A stretch of DNA of 25,101 bases, from contig CAYLZO010000047.1 of the NCBI GenBank assembly GCA_964387775.1, positions 1 to 25,101 on the forward strand, written 5' to 3'. Positions 6,241-13,819 of the stretch are shown here, one piece after another. The DNA comes from CAYLZO01 sp964387775. GTDB taxonomy: Bacteria; Chloroflexota; Anaerolineae; JAAYZQ01. Under the pieces are notes generated by a model. That model had not been told where the DNA came from, ran no database searches, and saw only the letters and a list, made by a program, of their open reading frames with translations. Each line of letters opens with the position of its first letter. Within the stretch, counting starts at the first letter, position 1. Made by a program: the position numbers and the translations under genes.

Positions 6241-7530
6241 CTACGGCTCGCTGCTTCTCCGCACGCGCAAACGAAAGCCCTCCACCGCGACGATCTCCAC
6301 GGGCTCGCCCCGCTCGATGGGGCCGCCTACCGCCGTCGCGTCCCACAGCTCCCCCTTGACAAAGACTGTGCCCTGGGGGTCCAACTCGGTCCGGGCCTGG
6401 GCGACGAGGCCAATGAGGCCCTCCTTGCCGGTCACGGCTGGCTTTTTCTGGGCCTGGACCACCTTGGCGATGGCAAAGGCAAAAAAGGCCCCCGAGACCA
6501 GGGCCACCGAGACCACCGCCGCGATGGACACCCGGTAGAGGGGCGAGTTGAACAGGATCAGCGCCCCGGCGACCAGCGAAACGATGCCGCCCACGGTCAG
6601 CGCCCCGTGGGTCGGGGCTTTGATGTCGATGACAAAGAGAATAAAGGCCAGGCCGATGAAAATCAGTCCGGCATAGTTGACGGGCAGCACGCCCAGGGCG
6701 TAGAACGCCAGCAACAGGCAGATGGCGCCGACGACGCCGGCCACGTAGCCGCCCGGGCTGGACAGCTCAAAGATCAGGGCGTTGAGGCCCAGTGTCAGCA
6801 GGATGAAGGCGATGGTCGGGTTGGTGATGATATGCAGGAACTGCTCAGCGAAGGTCATGGGTAGCTCCTGGGCCGAGGCGTCGGTCGTTTGCAGCGTCAC
6901 GTCCTCGCCGCCCACGGCGACCTGGAGGCCGTCCATCTGGGCCAGCAGGTCGTCCAGGTCGTCGGCGACGAAATCAATGACGCCCAGCTCCAGGGCCTCC
7001 CGGGCGTTGATGGCCTTGGCCTCCTCGATGGCCGATTCGGCCCAGGCCACCGCCTCTTCGCCCCGCCGCCCGGCCAGCGCCCGGGCCTGGGCTTTGAGAT
7101 CCTCCTTGATCTTGGCGTCAATCGTCTCTTCCAGGTCCTGGCCCTCGCTACCCACCGGGCTGGCCGCGCCGATGGTCGTGCCGGGGGCCATGGCTGCCAC
7201 GTGGGCGCCCAGGGTGATGAGCGTCCCCGCCGAGGCCGCGTAGGCGCCCCGGGGATAGACATAGACGGCGACCGGCACGTTGGCGTCGAGCAGGGCCTGG
7301 ACGATCTTTTTCATCTGGTCGATCTGGCCGCCGGGCGTGTCGAGCTTGATGACCAGCGCCTCGGCGCCGTCGCCCTCCGACGTGCGGATGCCCCGCTCGA
7401 TGTAGCTGATCATGATCGGCGTGACGGGGCCCTCGATTTCCAGCACGTTCACGTGGCGCGCGTCCTGCGCTCCGGCGCCGCTCACTGTCGAGAGGAGCAA
7501 GGCCAGTCCCAACAGGATGTGAACTCGCAT
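6241..7530 (-). CDS. NfeD-family membrane serine protease (ClpP class)
   Basis: A 429-residue protein with three parts. There is an N-terminal signal peptide (RVHILLGLALLLSTVSGAGA), then a ClpP/SppA-type protease domain (about 25-230) with IKLDTPGG and the nucleophile region AYAASAGTLI. Several transmembrane helices follow (about 235-360), and then a C-terminal soluble NfeD OB-fold domain. Family members are membrane-quality-control proteases cleaving proteins such as stomatins. No stomatin/SPFH gene is adjacent here. I prefer ATG 7530 to 7548, because AGGAG stands between them at usable spacing and the signal peptide then begins MRVHILL. It lies downstream of hicBA and may share its transcript. 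Confidence 0.87.
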   Translation of the reverse strand: MRVHILLGLALLLSTVSGAGAQDARHVNVLEIEGPVTPIMISYIERGIRTSEGDGAEALVIKLDTPGGQIDQMKKIVQALLDANVPVAVYVYPRGAYAASAGTLITLGAHVAAMAPGTTIGAASPVGSEGQDLEETIDAKIKEDLKAQARALAGRRGEEAVAWAESAIEEAKAINAREALELGVIDFVADDLDDLLAQMDGLQVAVGGEDVTLQTTDASAQELPMTFAEQFLHIITNPTIAFILLTLGLNALIFELSSPGGYVAGVVGAICLLLAFYALGVLPVNYAGLIFIGLAFILFVIDIKAPTHGALTVGGIVSLVAGALILFNSPLYRVSIAAVVSVALVSGAFFAFAIAKVVQAQKKPAVTGKEGLIGLVAQARTELDPQGTVFVKGELWDATAVGGPIERGEPVEIVAVEGFRLRVRRSSEP

Positions 7531-7576
7531 CGTCTTTTTTCTCCTCATACTGCGGATCCTATCTCACCTTCGGCGC

Positions 7577-7807
7577 TCACAAAAGCCCGCGAAATTCATC
7601 CACACCAATGTCCGCATCACGCAGGATAGCACGCAGCGTACCGATGGGAATGATCCGCCCTCGGTGAACTGGTATCGTGACTCGCTTCCCGTCAAACGCC
7701 CGGTACATGTGCAAATGGCTTCCGCGTTGTCTCTGTTCCTCAAAGCCAGCGCGCTTCAAGGCTCGAATCAATCTCCGAGAATCCACGCGCGGCAGTTTCG
7801 GGCTCAT
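7577..7807 (-). CDS. hicA: HicA-type mRNA interferase toxin
   Basis: A 76-residue protein of the HicA/YcfA family: SRRLIRALKRAGFEEQRQRGSHLHM, then TIPVHRG. HicA toxins fold like a double-stranded-RNA-binding domain and cleave mRNA. The conserved His of the GSH segment is the catalytic residue in the family and is present. The start was chosen at the ATG that overlaps the hicB stop by 4 bases (ATGA), although the frame stays open further upstream. The antitoxin-first order with an overlap is typical of many hicBA pairs. Confidence 0.88.
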   Translation of the reverse strand: MSPKLPRVDSRRLIRALKRAGFEEQRQRGSHLHMYRAFDGKRVTIPVHRGRIIPIGTLRAILRDADIGVDEFRGLL

Positions 7808-8037
7808 GCCGCCGCCGGCACAGATAGACGCGTGACGAAAAGCGGCTCTCGCTCGACCGGGATCGATTCCCCCGCTTCCAGCATGCTGTCGATGTGCAAT
7901 TCCATAGCCTCCGCGATGTTGCTGCGAGTTTCGTCGAGCGTCGCGCCGAACGTATGGCATCCCGGCAGAGCTGGCACATAGGCATGGAATGCATCTTCGT
8001 CCGGTTCTATGACGACGGTAAATTGCCAAGACTTCAT
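7804..8037 (-). CDS. hicB: HicB-type antitoxin
   Basis: A 77-residue partial RNase H-fold protein (FTVVIEPDEDAFHAYVPALPGC, GATLDETRSNIAEAMELHID), the signature of the HicB N-terminal domain that neutralises HicA. It lacks a recognisable C-terminal DNA-binding (HTH or RHH) domain, so autoregulation would need another mechanism. It is read from a TATAAT promoter just downstream of the etf terminator and overlaps hicA by 4 bases. Confidence 0.88.
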   Translation of the reverse strand: MKSWQFTVVIEPDEDAFHAYVPALPGCHTFGATLDETRSNIAEAMELHIDSMLEAGESIPVEREPLFVTRLSVPAAA

Positions 8038-8072
8038 CTACTTGCCTCCGCTAGCTTTTCTGTTCCAACCCC

Positions 8073-8101
8073 ATTATACTTCAACTTGGGCCGAAAAACA
8101 A
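8073..8101 (-). promoter_or_regulatory. hicBA promoter partly inside the etf terminator
   Basis: On the minus strand a perfect TATAAT (plus coordinates 8073-8078) lies 35 bases before the hicB start. The region 17 bases further upstream is TTGTTT (8096-8101), a weak -35 formed by the T-run and base of the terminator stem. The -10 is convincing; the -35 is tentative. Confidence 0.55.
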
Positions 8102-8139
8102 GACCTCCGGGACCTAGCGGTCCCGGAGGTCTTGTTTTT
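8094..8139. terminator. Perfect 21-bp bidirectional terminator hairpin
   Basis: Arms 8094-8114 and 8119-8139 are exact reverse complements around the loop TAGC. Each arm ends in a run of A/T, so both strands give a GC-rich stem with a U-tail. It ends the etfBA transcript (- strand). Confidence 0.92.
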
Positions 8140-8157
8140 ACTTGCGACAGGCTCCGG

Positions 8158-9162
8158 CTACTCGGCCAGGACCCTCTCGAACTCTTTCTCCATGGCCGGC
8201 ACCACCTCGAACAGGTCGGCGACGATGCCATAGTTGGCCAGCTTAAAGATCGGCGCCTCGGGGTCGGTGTTGACGGCGACGATGACCTTGGCGGTCTTCA
8301 TGCCGGCCAGGTGCTGGATGGCGCCCGAGATGCCAAAGGCCAGGTAGAGGTTGGGCGTGACCGTCTTGCCGGTCTGGCCCACCTGGTGGGCGTGCTCGAT
8401 CCAGCCGGCGTCGACGGCGGCGCGGGAGGCGCCCACAGCCGCGCCCAGCGTCTTGGCCAGGCTGCGGATGGGCGCAAAGCCCTCCGGCCCGCCGACGCCC
8501 CGCCCGCCAGAGACGATAACGTCGGCCTCGGCGACGTCGAGCTCTCCCTCGCCCGAGCCGACGACGTCCACGACCCTGGCCCGCACGTCACCGACGGCGG
8601 CTGCCACCGGCTCCACAGCAGCGGATGCGGCCTCCGCCGGCTCGGGAGCGGCCAGCACGTTGGGCCGCACCGAGGCCATCTGCGGGTCGCCGTTAAGCTT
8701 GACCCAGGCCAGGGCCTTGCCGGCAAAGATGGGCCGCGTGGCCAGCAGCCGCCCGCCGTCGATCTCCAGCGCGGTGCAGTCGGTGGCCAAGCCCACACCC
8801 AGCCGCGCCGCCAGCCGGGGCGCCAGGTCGCGGCCCATGGCCGTCGCGCCGAAGAGAATGATGGCCGGCTCGACCTTGCCCAGGAACGCGGCCAGGGTGT
8901 TGGTGTAGCCCTCGCTGGAGTAGGTGGCCAGCGACTCGTCGTCGGCGACGTAGACCTTGGTTGCGCCGTATTGGGCCAGGGTGTCGGGCAGGCTTTGCCC
9001 TGAGGAACTCGAAGGGCCGTCCGACCCTGAACCCAGCAGCACCGCTTCGACGCTCCCGCCCAGCTCGGCCGCCAGCGCGGCGCCGGCGCCCAGCAGTTCG
9101 AAGGCGACCTTTTTCAAGATTCCATCCCGCTGTTCTGCGAAAATCAAGACGTTGTTTCCCAT
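8158..9162 (-). CDS. etfA: Electron transfer flavoprotein alpha subunit
   Basis: A 334-residue EtfA. The C-terminal FAD domain is clear: GGRGVGGPEGF, then QVGQTGKTVTPNLYLAFGIS, GAIQHLAGM, and VNTDPEAPIFKLANYGIVAD. The protein pairs with EtfB to carry electrons between dehydrogenases and a quinone or other acceptor. The N-terminal half has the usual EtfA fold but an Ala/Gly-rich linker. AGGAGG precedes the ATG. It follows etfB after a 72-base gap filled almost entirely by a heptamer repeat, and is closed by a strong terminator. Nearby hdr genes suggest a partner in a Hdr/Etf electron route; this is an inference. Confidence 0.95.
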   Translation of the reverse strand: MGNNVLIFAEQRDGILKKVAFELLGAGAALAAELGGSVEAVLLGSGSDGPSSSSGQSLPDTLAQYGATKVYVADDESLATYSSEGYTNTLAAFLGKVEPAIILFGATAMGRDLAPRLAARLGVGLATDCTALEIDGGRLLATRPIFAGKALAWVKLNGDPQMASVRPNVLAAPEPAEAASAAVEPVAAAVGDVRARVVDVVGSGEGELDVAEADVIVSGGRGVGGPEGFAPIRSLAKTLGAAVGASRAAVDAGWIEHAHQVGQTGKTVTPNLYLAFGISGAIQHLAGMKTAKVIVAVNTDPEAPIFKLANYGIVADLFEVVPAMEKEFERVLAE

Positions 9163-9174
9163 AGTTTCCTCCTC

Positions 9175-9230
9175 GTAGCAGGTATCGGGTAGCAGGTATC
9201 GGGTATCGGGTACCTGGTACCCGGTACCTG
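9175..9230. repeat. Tandem heptamer tract between etfB and etfA
   Basis: Fifty-six bases divide exactly into eight 7-base units of the form GTA-N3-G: two of GTAGCAG, three of GTATCGG, two of GTACCTG and one GTACCCG. The tract begins about 7 bases from the etfA ribosome site and ends 4 bases before the etfB stop. Its unit GTATCGG is the same as in the tract inside hdrA2. Confidence 0.9.
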
Positions 9231-9234
9231 ATCC

Positions 9235-10023
9235 CTAGATCACCTTCGCTTCGTCGCGCAGTAGGCGCACGACTTCTTTGGCCGCTTCGGCGGGCTCGCC
9301 TTCGACGATGCGCCCGGGCGGCCGCTCGGGCGGCGGCGTGACCTCGACGACTTCCAGCTTGGCGCCCGCCGCGCCGACCTCGCCGGGATCCAGGCCCACG
9401 TCGCCCGGCGCCCAGGTATTGAACGGCTTGCGCCGCGCCTGGCGGATGCCCCGGAAGGACGGGTAGCGCGGCTCGTTGAGCCCCTTCTGGGCGGTAAACA
9501 CCGCCGGCAGCGACGTCTCGACCACTTCCTTGCCGCCCTCGATGTCGCGCTCGGCCCGGGCCGTCTTGGTCCCGGCGTCGATCTCGAGCTTGGAGACGAC
9601 CGAGACGTGGGGCAGGTCCAGCAGCTCGGCGAGCATGATGCCCACGGCGGCGCTGTCGTCGTCGACGGCCTGCTTGCCGCAAAAGACGGCGTCGTACTCG
9701 CCCAGGCTCTCGATGGCCGCCGCCAGCGCCTTGGCCGTGGCGTAGGCGTCGCCGCCCAGGAAGGCCGGGGCGGAGAGGTGATAGACCTCGTCGGCGCCCA
9801 TGGCCAGGCCCTTGAGGATGCTTTCCCGGGCGCGCTCCGGCCCCAGGCTGACCAGCGTCACCTGGCCGCCGTGCTCTTCCTGCCAGGTGAGGGCTTCTTC
9901 CAGGGCGTACTCGTCGTAAGGATTGACCACGTACTGGATCCCCTCCTCGACGACGGCCCCGTCCCGCACCTCGATGCGCGTCTCGGTGTCGGGGACTTCT
10001 TTTAGACAGACGATTGAGTTCAT
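9235..10023 (-). CDS. etfB: Electron transfer flavoprotein beta subunit
   Basis: A 262-residue EtfB: IVCLKEVPDTETRI at the N-terminus, VVNPYDEYALEEAL, and the nucleotide-binding FCGKQAVDDDSAAVG. The family signature LPAVFTAQKGLNEPRYPS is also present. The GKQA-x-DDD form resembles the AMP-binding EtfB of non-bifurcating ETFs such as the mitochondrial one, rather than the DGDTAQVGP form of bifurcating ETFs. This is a sequence-motif inference. AAGGAGG precedes the ATG. A CATAAT that could be a -10 lies just upstream, without a clear -35. EtfB and EtfA act as a cytoplasmic heterodimer. Confidence 0.95.
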   Translation of the reverse strand: MNSIVCLKEVPDTETRIEVRDGAVVEEGIQYVVNPYDEYALEEALTWQEEHGGQVTLVSLGPERARESILKGLAMGADEVYHLSAPAFLGGDAYATAKALAAAIESLGEYDAVFCGKQAVDDDSAAVGIMLAELLDLPHVSVVSKLEIDAGTKTARAERDIEGGKEVVETSLPAVFTAQKGLNEPRYPSFRGIRQARRKPFNTWAPGDVGLDPGEVGAAGAKLEVVEVTPPPERPPGRIVEGEPAEAAKEVVRLLRDEAKVI

Positions 10024-10132
10024 TGTACCTCCTTCGAGTCGATTATGTGGATTGCTTTGTTTTCGCAGCTGGCCAAACTCTCAGGTGTTCTGCACCATGA
10101 GGGATGCTGTGCACCCACGTTGCCAAGAAAAG

Positions 10133-10516
10133 CTAGTTCTCGACGCAGTCAAGGCCGAGGTAACTCATATCATCCCGAACAAACAGCTTCCAGTTTCCAT
10201 TCTCCTTCACTGAGAAAAACTCAATTCCCCAATCCTGCCAATCTTTGTTGCTGGAGCGGCGCAGAGCAAAACGAACCGTGAAATGCTCCCTTGCCGTGAT
10301 GCCGTTGGCCCTTTCAGCGGGGCTAATCTCCGATCCTGGAAAAAAATCGTCCCTGACTACTTCCATTTCTGTTACATCCCAACCTCTCTCCTCTGCCCAG
10401 TTGCGTATACATTTTTCCGCAACGGATGCTGCTCCGGGTTGAGTAAAGGCACAGCATACGAGAAACAGAGACACAAAGATCCAGACACCACAAAACCACA
10501 TAACTCTGCCCTTCAT
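10133..10516 (-). CDS. Hypothetical secreted or membrane-anchored small protein
   Basis: I do not recognise this 127-residue protein. It begins with a basic residue and a hydrophobic stretch (about residues 5-24, WFCGVWIFVSLFLVCC) that looks like a signal peptide or anchor. The double Cys could be a poor lipobox, but Val precedes it, so lipidation is doubtful. The rest is mixed alpha/beta with a segment REHFTVRFALRR and ends SYLGLDCVEN. GGGAG precedes the ATG. Base composition is visibly less GC-rich than its neighbours, which hints at acquisition. It lies 33 bases downstream of the three-gene unit at 10550-12001, before etfB. Confidence 0.6.
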   Translation of the reverse strand: MKGRVMWFCGVWIFVSLFLVCCAFTQPGAASVAEKCIRNWAEERGWDVTEMEVVRDDFFPGSEISPAERANGITAREHFTVRFALRRSSNKDWQDWGIEFFSVKENGNWKLFVRDDMSYLGLDCVEN

Positions 10517-10549
10517 ACTCTCTCCCTCATCGCGCTCTGCTCCCCACCT

Positions 10550-10831
10550 CTACGACTCGAACTGAAGCACCAACTCGCGACCGTCATCGAGCAGAATGTG
10601 ATGGCCTTCCACGGTTAGTGGGCTTGCCTCTGGCACGGTCACGATGGGCTGGGGTGTATCCAGGCGCACGTGAATCGTCAGCGGTTCGGCTTTGCGGGCC
10701 AGATCGGCCCAGATGCCGAAAAAGACGTCAGCTGGCAAGTCGCCATGCCACGTTTTTCCCCAGGCCAGGTGAGAAGCAACAGCCTCTTGCCATTCGCGCT
10801 CAGCAAGCTCGTCAATTGTCTCTTCAAACAT
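10550..10831 (-). CDS. Small acidic protein of unknown function, third gene of a three-gene unit
   Basis: A 93-residue acidic protein starting MFEETIDELAEREWQEAV, with a C-terminal half rich in beta-strand patterns (IHVRLDTPQPIVTV, LDDGRELVLQFES). No family recognised. The start was placed at the ATG with AAGGGA upstream, one base after the stop of the 271-residue gene, although the frame extends upstream. Tight coupling to the two genes before it suggests a shared function, perhaps as inhibitor or accessory of the putative nuclease. That is a guess from position only. Confidence 0.65.
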   Translation of the reverse strand: MFEETIDELAEREWQEAVASHLAWGKTWHGDLPADVFFGIWADLARKAEPLTIHVRLDTPQPIVTVPEASPLTVEGHHILLDDGRELVLQFES

Positions 10832-10832
10832 G

Positions 10833-11648
10833 TCATTTCCCTTCAGATTGTCGCCCTCGCACGAGTTTCTTCCACAGGGCATAGTCGGCGATGATGACCT
10901 CAAGGTCCGAAATCCGCGCACGAGCCACATCTGGCAGTACGTCGGCGAGACCATCCAGACTGGTCAGGATGGTCTCGCCGTCAATGACCTCCCACATCAC
11001 CTGGCGCATCAAGACCACCAGCGTTCGCGTGCGGCTTGCTGCCGTCAGGCGCGTAATGTAGAAAACATAGGGCAATCGCCGCCCCCGCGACGTTTGCAGA
11101 AAAGAGAGGCTACGCTTGATGTCGCCCCGGAAGCCCAAAACTTCCAGGTCCCACGGTGACATACGCTCCTGGCGGACGGTGAGATCGTGAGCAGCAAATT
11201 GCACACCGCTTTCGGTCAGGTCGCGCAGTATCTCGACTTCAAAGATATATCCATGGGCAAAGGCATACCACCAGTAGAGACAATAAGCAACCAGTAGCCG
11301 GGCAGCCGGCTGGTTGGGTGGCGTGAATCCGGCTTGATGTAGTGCAGAGGGAATCGTCTGAGCAATTCTAGCCCAGGCTCGAGTTCCAACTGACTCTATT
11401 TGATCGGCTTTGAGAAGACTTCTGATGAAATCATCCGAGTGCGGTTCGTCTATGTAACGGTAGTAGATGGCTGGAAAAGGCTGGATGCCTGACGGCGTTG
11501 CGACAGCCGCCTCTTTGAGCAAATCAAAGGCGCGGATCGCAACCTGCCACTCGCCGTGGCTGAACTCATATCCCCTGCGCACCCAGGCCAACGCTGCGCG
11601 GCGATGAATGTCTTGAAACTCAGCTGGCAGTAAAATCCGTACGGACAC
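10833..11648 (-). CDS. Unrecognised 271-residue protein, candidate PD-(D/E)XK nuclease
   Basis: No family name recognised. The C-terminal half has an arrangement resembling PD-(D/E)XK nucleases. An amphipathic segment FEVEILRDLTESGV (136-149, Glu137) is followed by SPWDLEVLGFRGDIKRS with Asp167 and Asp176-x-Lys178. After it come a strand-like YVFYITRL and a TLVVLMRQVMWEVIDG segment. The N-terminal half is helical and rich in Trp/Tyr. The start is GTG, 8 bases after AGGG and 5 bases after the upstream stop; the next gene begins 1 base after its own stop. The upstream gene resembles the antitoxin-like partner of HNH proteins in this window. The nuclease reading is inference. Confidence 0.6.
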   Translation of the reverse strand: MSVRILLPAEFQDIHRRAALAWVRRGYEFSHGEWQVAIRAFDLLKEAAVATPSGIQPFPAIYYRYIDEPHSDDFIRSLLKADQIESVGTRAWARIAQTIPSALHQAGFTPPNQPAARLLVAYCLYWWYAFAHGYIFEVEILRDLTESGVQFAAHDLTVRQERMSPWDLEVLGFRGDIKRSLSFLQTSRGRRLPYVFYITRLTAASRTRTLVVLMRQVMWEVIDGETILTSLDGLADVLPDVARARISDLEVIIADYALWKKLVRGRQSEGK

Positions 11649-11653
11649 CAGGC

Positions 11654-12001
11654 TTACCCTGTCAACTGCTTCCGCGCATCAACTTTGAGCATGAGCATGA
11701 TGTGCTCGATCTGTTCGATTTCGTCTAATTCGGTTTGTTCTTCCTCCGACAGCCACCCGGCCTCGTTCAGGGCCAGGAGACGGCGCAAGCGCTGCTGTGC
11801 CTTGTCCGAGACGGTGCAGGCCGCCACTTCTTGCGGAGTGGGACCGGCGGACAGGAAGGCGATGAGTTCGGAGGCGGTTTGCACGGCCCTGGTCTTGAAG
11901 CCGACCAGGCTCAGCTCCAGCACGGTCGGCAACCAGGGCGACAGGGGCCGCAGCCGCTCGGCCAGTCGATCCGGCACTTGTAGGGTCATCACTTCAGACA
12001 T
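11654..12001 (-). CDS. Antitoxin-like small protein, divergent relative of the 12524-12931 product
   Basis: A 115-residue protein with a strand-like N-terminus (VMTLQVPDRLAERLRPL) and a helical C-terminus. The C-terminal pattern RLRRLLALNEAGWLSEEE, then ELDEIEQIEHIMLMLKVDA, follows the same spacing as the gene at 12524-12931 (SEL, PLTREEW, LEALRREYGRATLRKARA). That family of small proteins commonly precedes HNH or other nuclease genes in Chloroflexota and cyanobacteria and is treated as antitoxin-like; direct evidence is lacking. It begins at ATG after GAGGTGA. Here it leads a unit with the 271-residue candidate nuclease instead of an HNH gene. Confidence 0.65.
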   Translation of the reverse strand: MSEVMTLQVPDRLAERLRPLSPWLPTVLELSLVGFKTRAVQTASELIAFLSAGPTPQEVAACTVSDKAQQRLRRLLALNEAGWLSEEEQTELDEIEQIEHIMLMLKVDARKQLTG

Positions 12002-12090
12002 CTGGACTCACCTCTTTTCATCGCCACTCTACCCTATTCTTGCTCATGCGCCCACCCTTTTCGAGTCACTGTCGCCTGGCCCGCCCTCGT

Positions 12091-12531
12091 TCACTCCCGG
12101 GGCGGATGCCAACCGGCCAGGGCCCAGTGCCGGCGAGCGGGCAGGATGAATTCGTTGTTCAACTGCAAAGCCAATACCGTGGCCCGACCGGTTGGCGTCA
12201 GGCCGACGATTTGCAGGCCATCCTCGCTCCAGCGAAAGTGGTCTGTCCAGCGTTGGGTGCGGGGATTGAACAGGGGAGCTTTTTCGCCCGTCACCGGATC
12301 AGCGGCGTGGGTTTTCGCTCCTTTGTAGCTGTTGCACCAGGCGCAGGCCAGCCACAGGTTTTCCTCATCGGACGTGCCGCCCCGCGAGAGGGGGACGATG
12401 TGCTCGATGTGCATTTGAGCGCCGCTGATCCGCTGCAACGTCAGACAGTACCCACAGCGATGGCGGGCCTCGGCCGCGATCTTGTGCCGGAGCGATTGGG
12501 GGATCGACGTGCGCGGCGAGGGGTCAGTCAT
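12091..12531 (-). CDS. HNH endonuclease of the small antitoxin-linked type
   Basis: A 146-residue HNH protein. CGYC (about 26-29) and CAWC (about 63-66) form the zinc ribbon around the core HIEHIVPLSRGGTSDEENL, with the HNH His and Asn visible. The C-terminal region KAPLFNPRTQRWTDHFRW, then GLTPTGRATV, is typical of a widespread uncharacterised family. Members follow a small antitoxin-like gene, as here, with an 8-base overlap. It likely cuts DNA; whether it is a toxin, a defence nuclease or a homing enzyme is not known. Confidence 0.85.
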   Translation of the reverse strand: MTDPSPRTSIPQSLRHKIAAEARHRCGYCLTLQRISGAQMHIEHIVPLSRGGTSDEENLWLACAWCNSYKGAKTHAADPVTGEKAPLFNPRTQRWTDHFRWSEDGLQIVGLTPTGRATVLALQLNNEFILPARRHWALAGWHPPRE

Positions 12532-12931
12532 CGGTCAACAGGGATCGGCCGCTCCGGAGGCTGAGGAGAGCGTAGGCTCGCGCTTTGCGCAGAGTGGCAC
12601 GCCCATACTCCCGGCGCAGAGCTTCCAGGGTCTCCCATTCTTCCCGGGTTAGCGGGCGCTCGGTCTGGATGTGAGTCAACTCGCTCAGTTGCCGCTGCTG
12701 TTCTTGCGGCATCTGGCCGTGCGCAATCGTCCACAGATCCCGGTCATTCAGCCAGGTCATGCGCACCAGCTCGGCTCTCATGTCCGCGGGAACGTCCTCG
12801 ACATCGGGCAGAGCCGCAGCCACCAGGTCCGCAAGCACCTCTTCTACGGGGCGTTGCAGGGCGCGGGCCGATTGTTCCGCGCGTTGCATCGCTCCCGGCG
12901 GCAGATGGAGTGTGACGCTTTGTGCGCTCAT
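12524..12931 (-). CDS. Antitoxin-like protein paired with the HNH endonuclease
   Basis: A 135-residue protein with an N-terminal VTLHLPPGAMQRAEQSARAL strand-helix, like ribbon-helix-helix antitoxins. A DVPADMRAELVRMTWLNDRDLW segment follows, and a helical tail REEWETLEALRREYGRATLR. Start placed at the ATG 12931 before SAQSVTLHLPP, with GGGAGG 11 bases upstream; the frame is open to 13015. It overlaps the HNH gene by 8 bases. Related to the protein at 11654-12001. Role as antitoxin is inferred from the pairing. Confidence 0.72.
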   Translation of the reverse strand: MSAQSVTLHLPPGAMQRAEQSARALQRPVEEVLADLVAAALPDVEDVPADMRAELVRMTWLNDRDLWTIAHGQMPQEQQRQLSELTHIQTERPLTREEWETLEALRREYGRATLRKARAYALLSLRSGRSLLTDD

Positions 12932-13048
12932 CGGTCTCTCGACCTCCCTTCTTGAGTTTGACAACCTACTGTCATCTATGACCGACTCTGTTTCGATTTC
13001 TACCAAATTCTCCACGACTTTGGCTATTTGAAACCTCCGCCTCTACTT

Positions 13049-13504
13049 TCACCCGCGCAGTAATTCTCGCTCAATCTCTTCAATCAAAAAGGGCAGATTC
13101 GGCTCCTCAAAACTGAGACCCGGCGCCGGGATGCGGTTGTGTTTGATGCTCTGCCCTGAAGCGGACGAGATGTCCGTGGTCGAAGGGTCGGGGTGAACGT
13201 GCTTGTGATGCGGATGCGTGCTGGCCAGCGTGGGATCGCCGGGATGGGGTTGGGGGTCGTACCACCACAGTTTCCGCCCGCCTTGCCAGACCTCGTAACC
13301 GTACTTGGTCATCCTGCCCTGCCCTGCAAAGTCGATGGCCTCAGCAACAACCAGGACGATGCCTTGCTCAAATTCGACTTGGCCGCGTACCTCGGCGACG
13401 GTCAAGCCGTAGCGGATCAACACGAGCGTCGAGCGAAGGATAGCTGAATAACGATTGGGCAAGTCGTAGACGAAATGATCGTATCGCTCCAGGGAGGACA
13501 GCAT
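13049..13504 (-). CDS. TumE/DUF6516-like toxin
   Basis: A 151-residue protein with a SLERYDHFVYDLPN start and a central GYEVWQGGRKLWWYDPQPHPGD. A His-rich PHHKHVHPD motif follows, and then HNRIPAPGLSFEEPNLPFLIEE. This order is characteristic of the DUF6516 (TumE) toxin family; the His cluster is probably functional. I take ATG at 13504, which overlaps the tumA stop (TGATG), instead of the TTG one codon earlier. The biochemical activity of the family is not certain to me. Confidence 0.65.
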   Translation of the reverse strand: MLSSLERYDHFVYDLPNRYSAILRSTLVLIRYGLTVAEVRGQVEFEQGIVLVVAEAIDFAGQGRMTKYGYEVWQGGRKLWWYDPQPHPGDPTLASTHPHHKHVHPDPSTTDISSASGQSIKHNRIPAPGLSFEEPNLPFLIEEIERELLRG

Positions 13505-13788
13505 CAAGCAGGCTCCAACGCGGGCGAGTGGCTGATGATCTGGGCAACTCCGTCTTGTTGTTTCAGGGCCTCCTGAAGCAGCTCGTCGTATCTTTTTTCA
13601 CGCTTCTGTCTGATCTCGTACAACCCGGCCCACATGGAGAAGTCGAGCACCCAGGCATCGTCTTCGGGTTCGTGTCCCTGGATGTACCACTCGTAGAAAA
13701 CCTCCGAGAGCAGCCCATACTTTTTCTCGTATTGGGCCAGCTGTTCATTCAGAGCGTGAATGTCAACCAAAAGCTCGTACATCGTCAT
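13504..13788 (-). CDS. Partner (antitoxin-like) of the TumE-like toxin
   Basis: A 94-residue, mostly helical acidic protein (YELLVDIHALNEQLAQYEKK, then VLDFSMWAGLYEIRQKREKR). It has no recognisable HTH. Its position just before the DUF6516 gene with a one-base overlap makes it the probable antitoxin. ATG 13788 is preceded by GAGGTGG at good spacing. A good promoter lies 32-60 bases upstream, so the pair can be expressed independently of hdrA1. Confidence 0.6.
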   Translation of the reverse strand: MTMYELLVDIHALNEQLAQYEKKYGLLSEVFYEWYIQGHEPEDDAWVLDFSMWAGLYEIRQKREKRYDELLQEALKQQDGVAQIISHSPALEPA

Positions 13789-13819
13789 CTCACGTCCACC
13801 TCACTCATCCGTTGCGCCT

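Noticed and set aside
7894..9003. Open frame of 369 codons on the plus strand across hicB and etfA
   Set aside because: It crosses the perfect 21-bp terminator and lies antisense to two well-identified genes.
10024..10132. Possible small gene or RNA between etfB and the hypothetical protein gene
   Set aside because: No credible start with ribosome site, no stable hairpin with T-run; only a lone CATAAT that may be the etfB -10.
12965..12990. Imperfect palindrome GTCATCTATGAC upstream of the HNH pair as an operator
   Set aside because: Short, single and without a clear promoter beside it; not enough to call.
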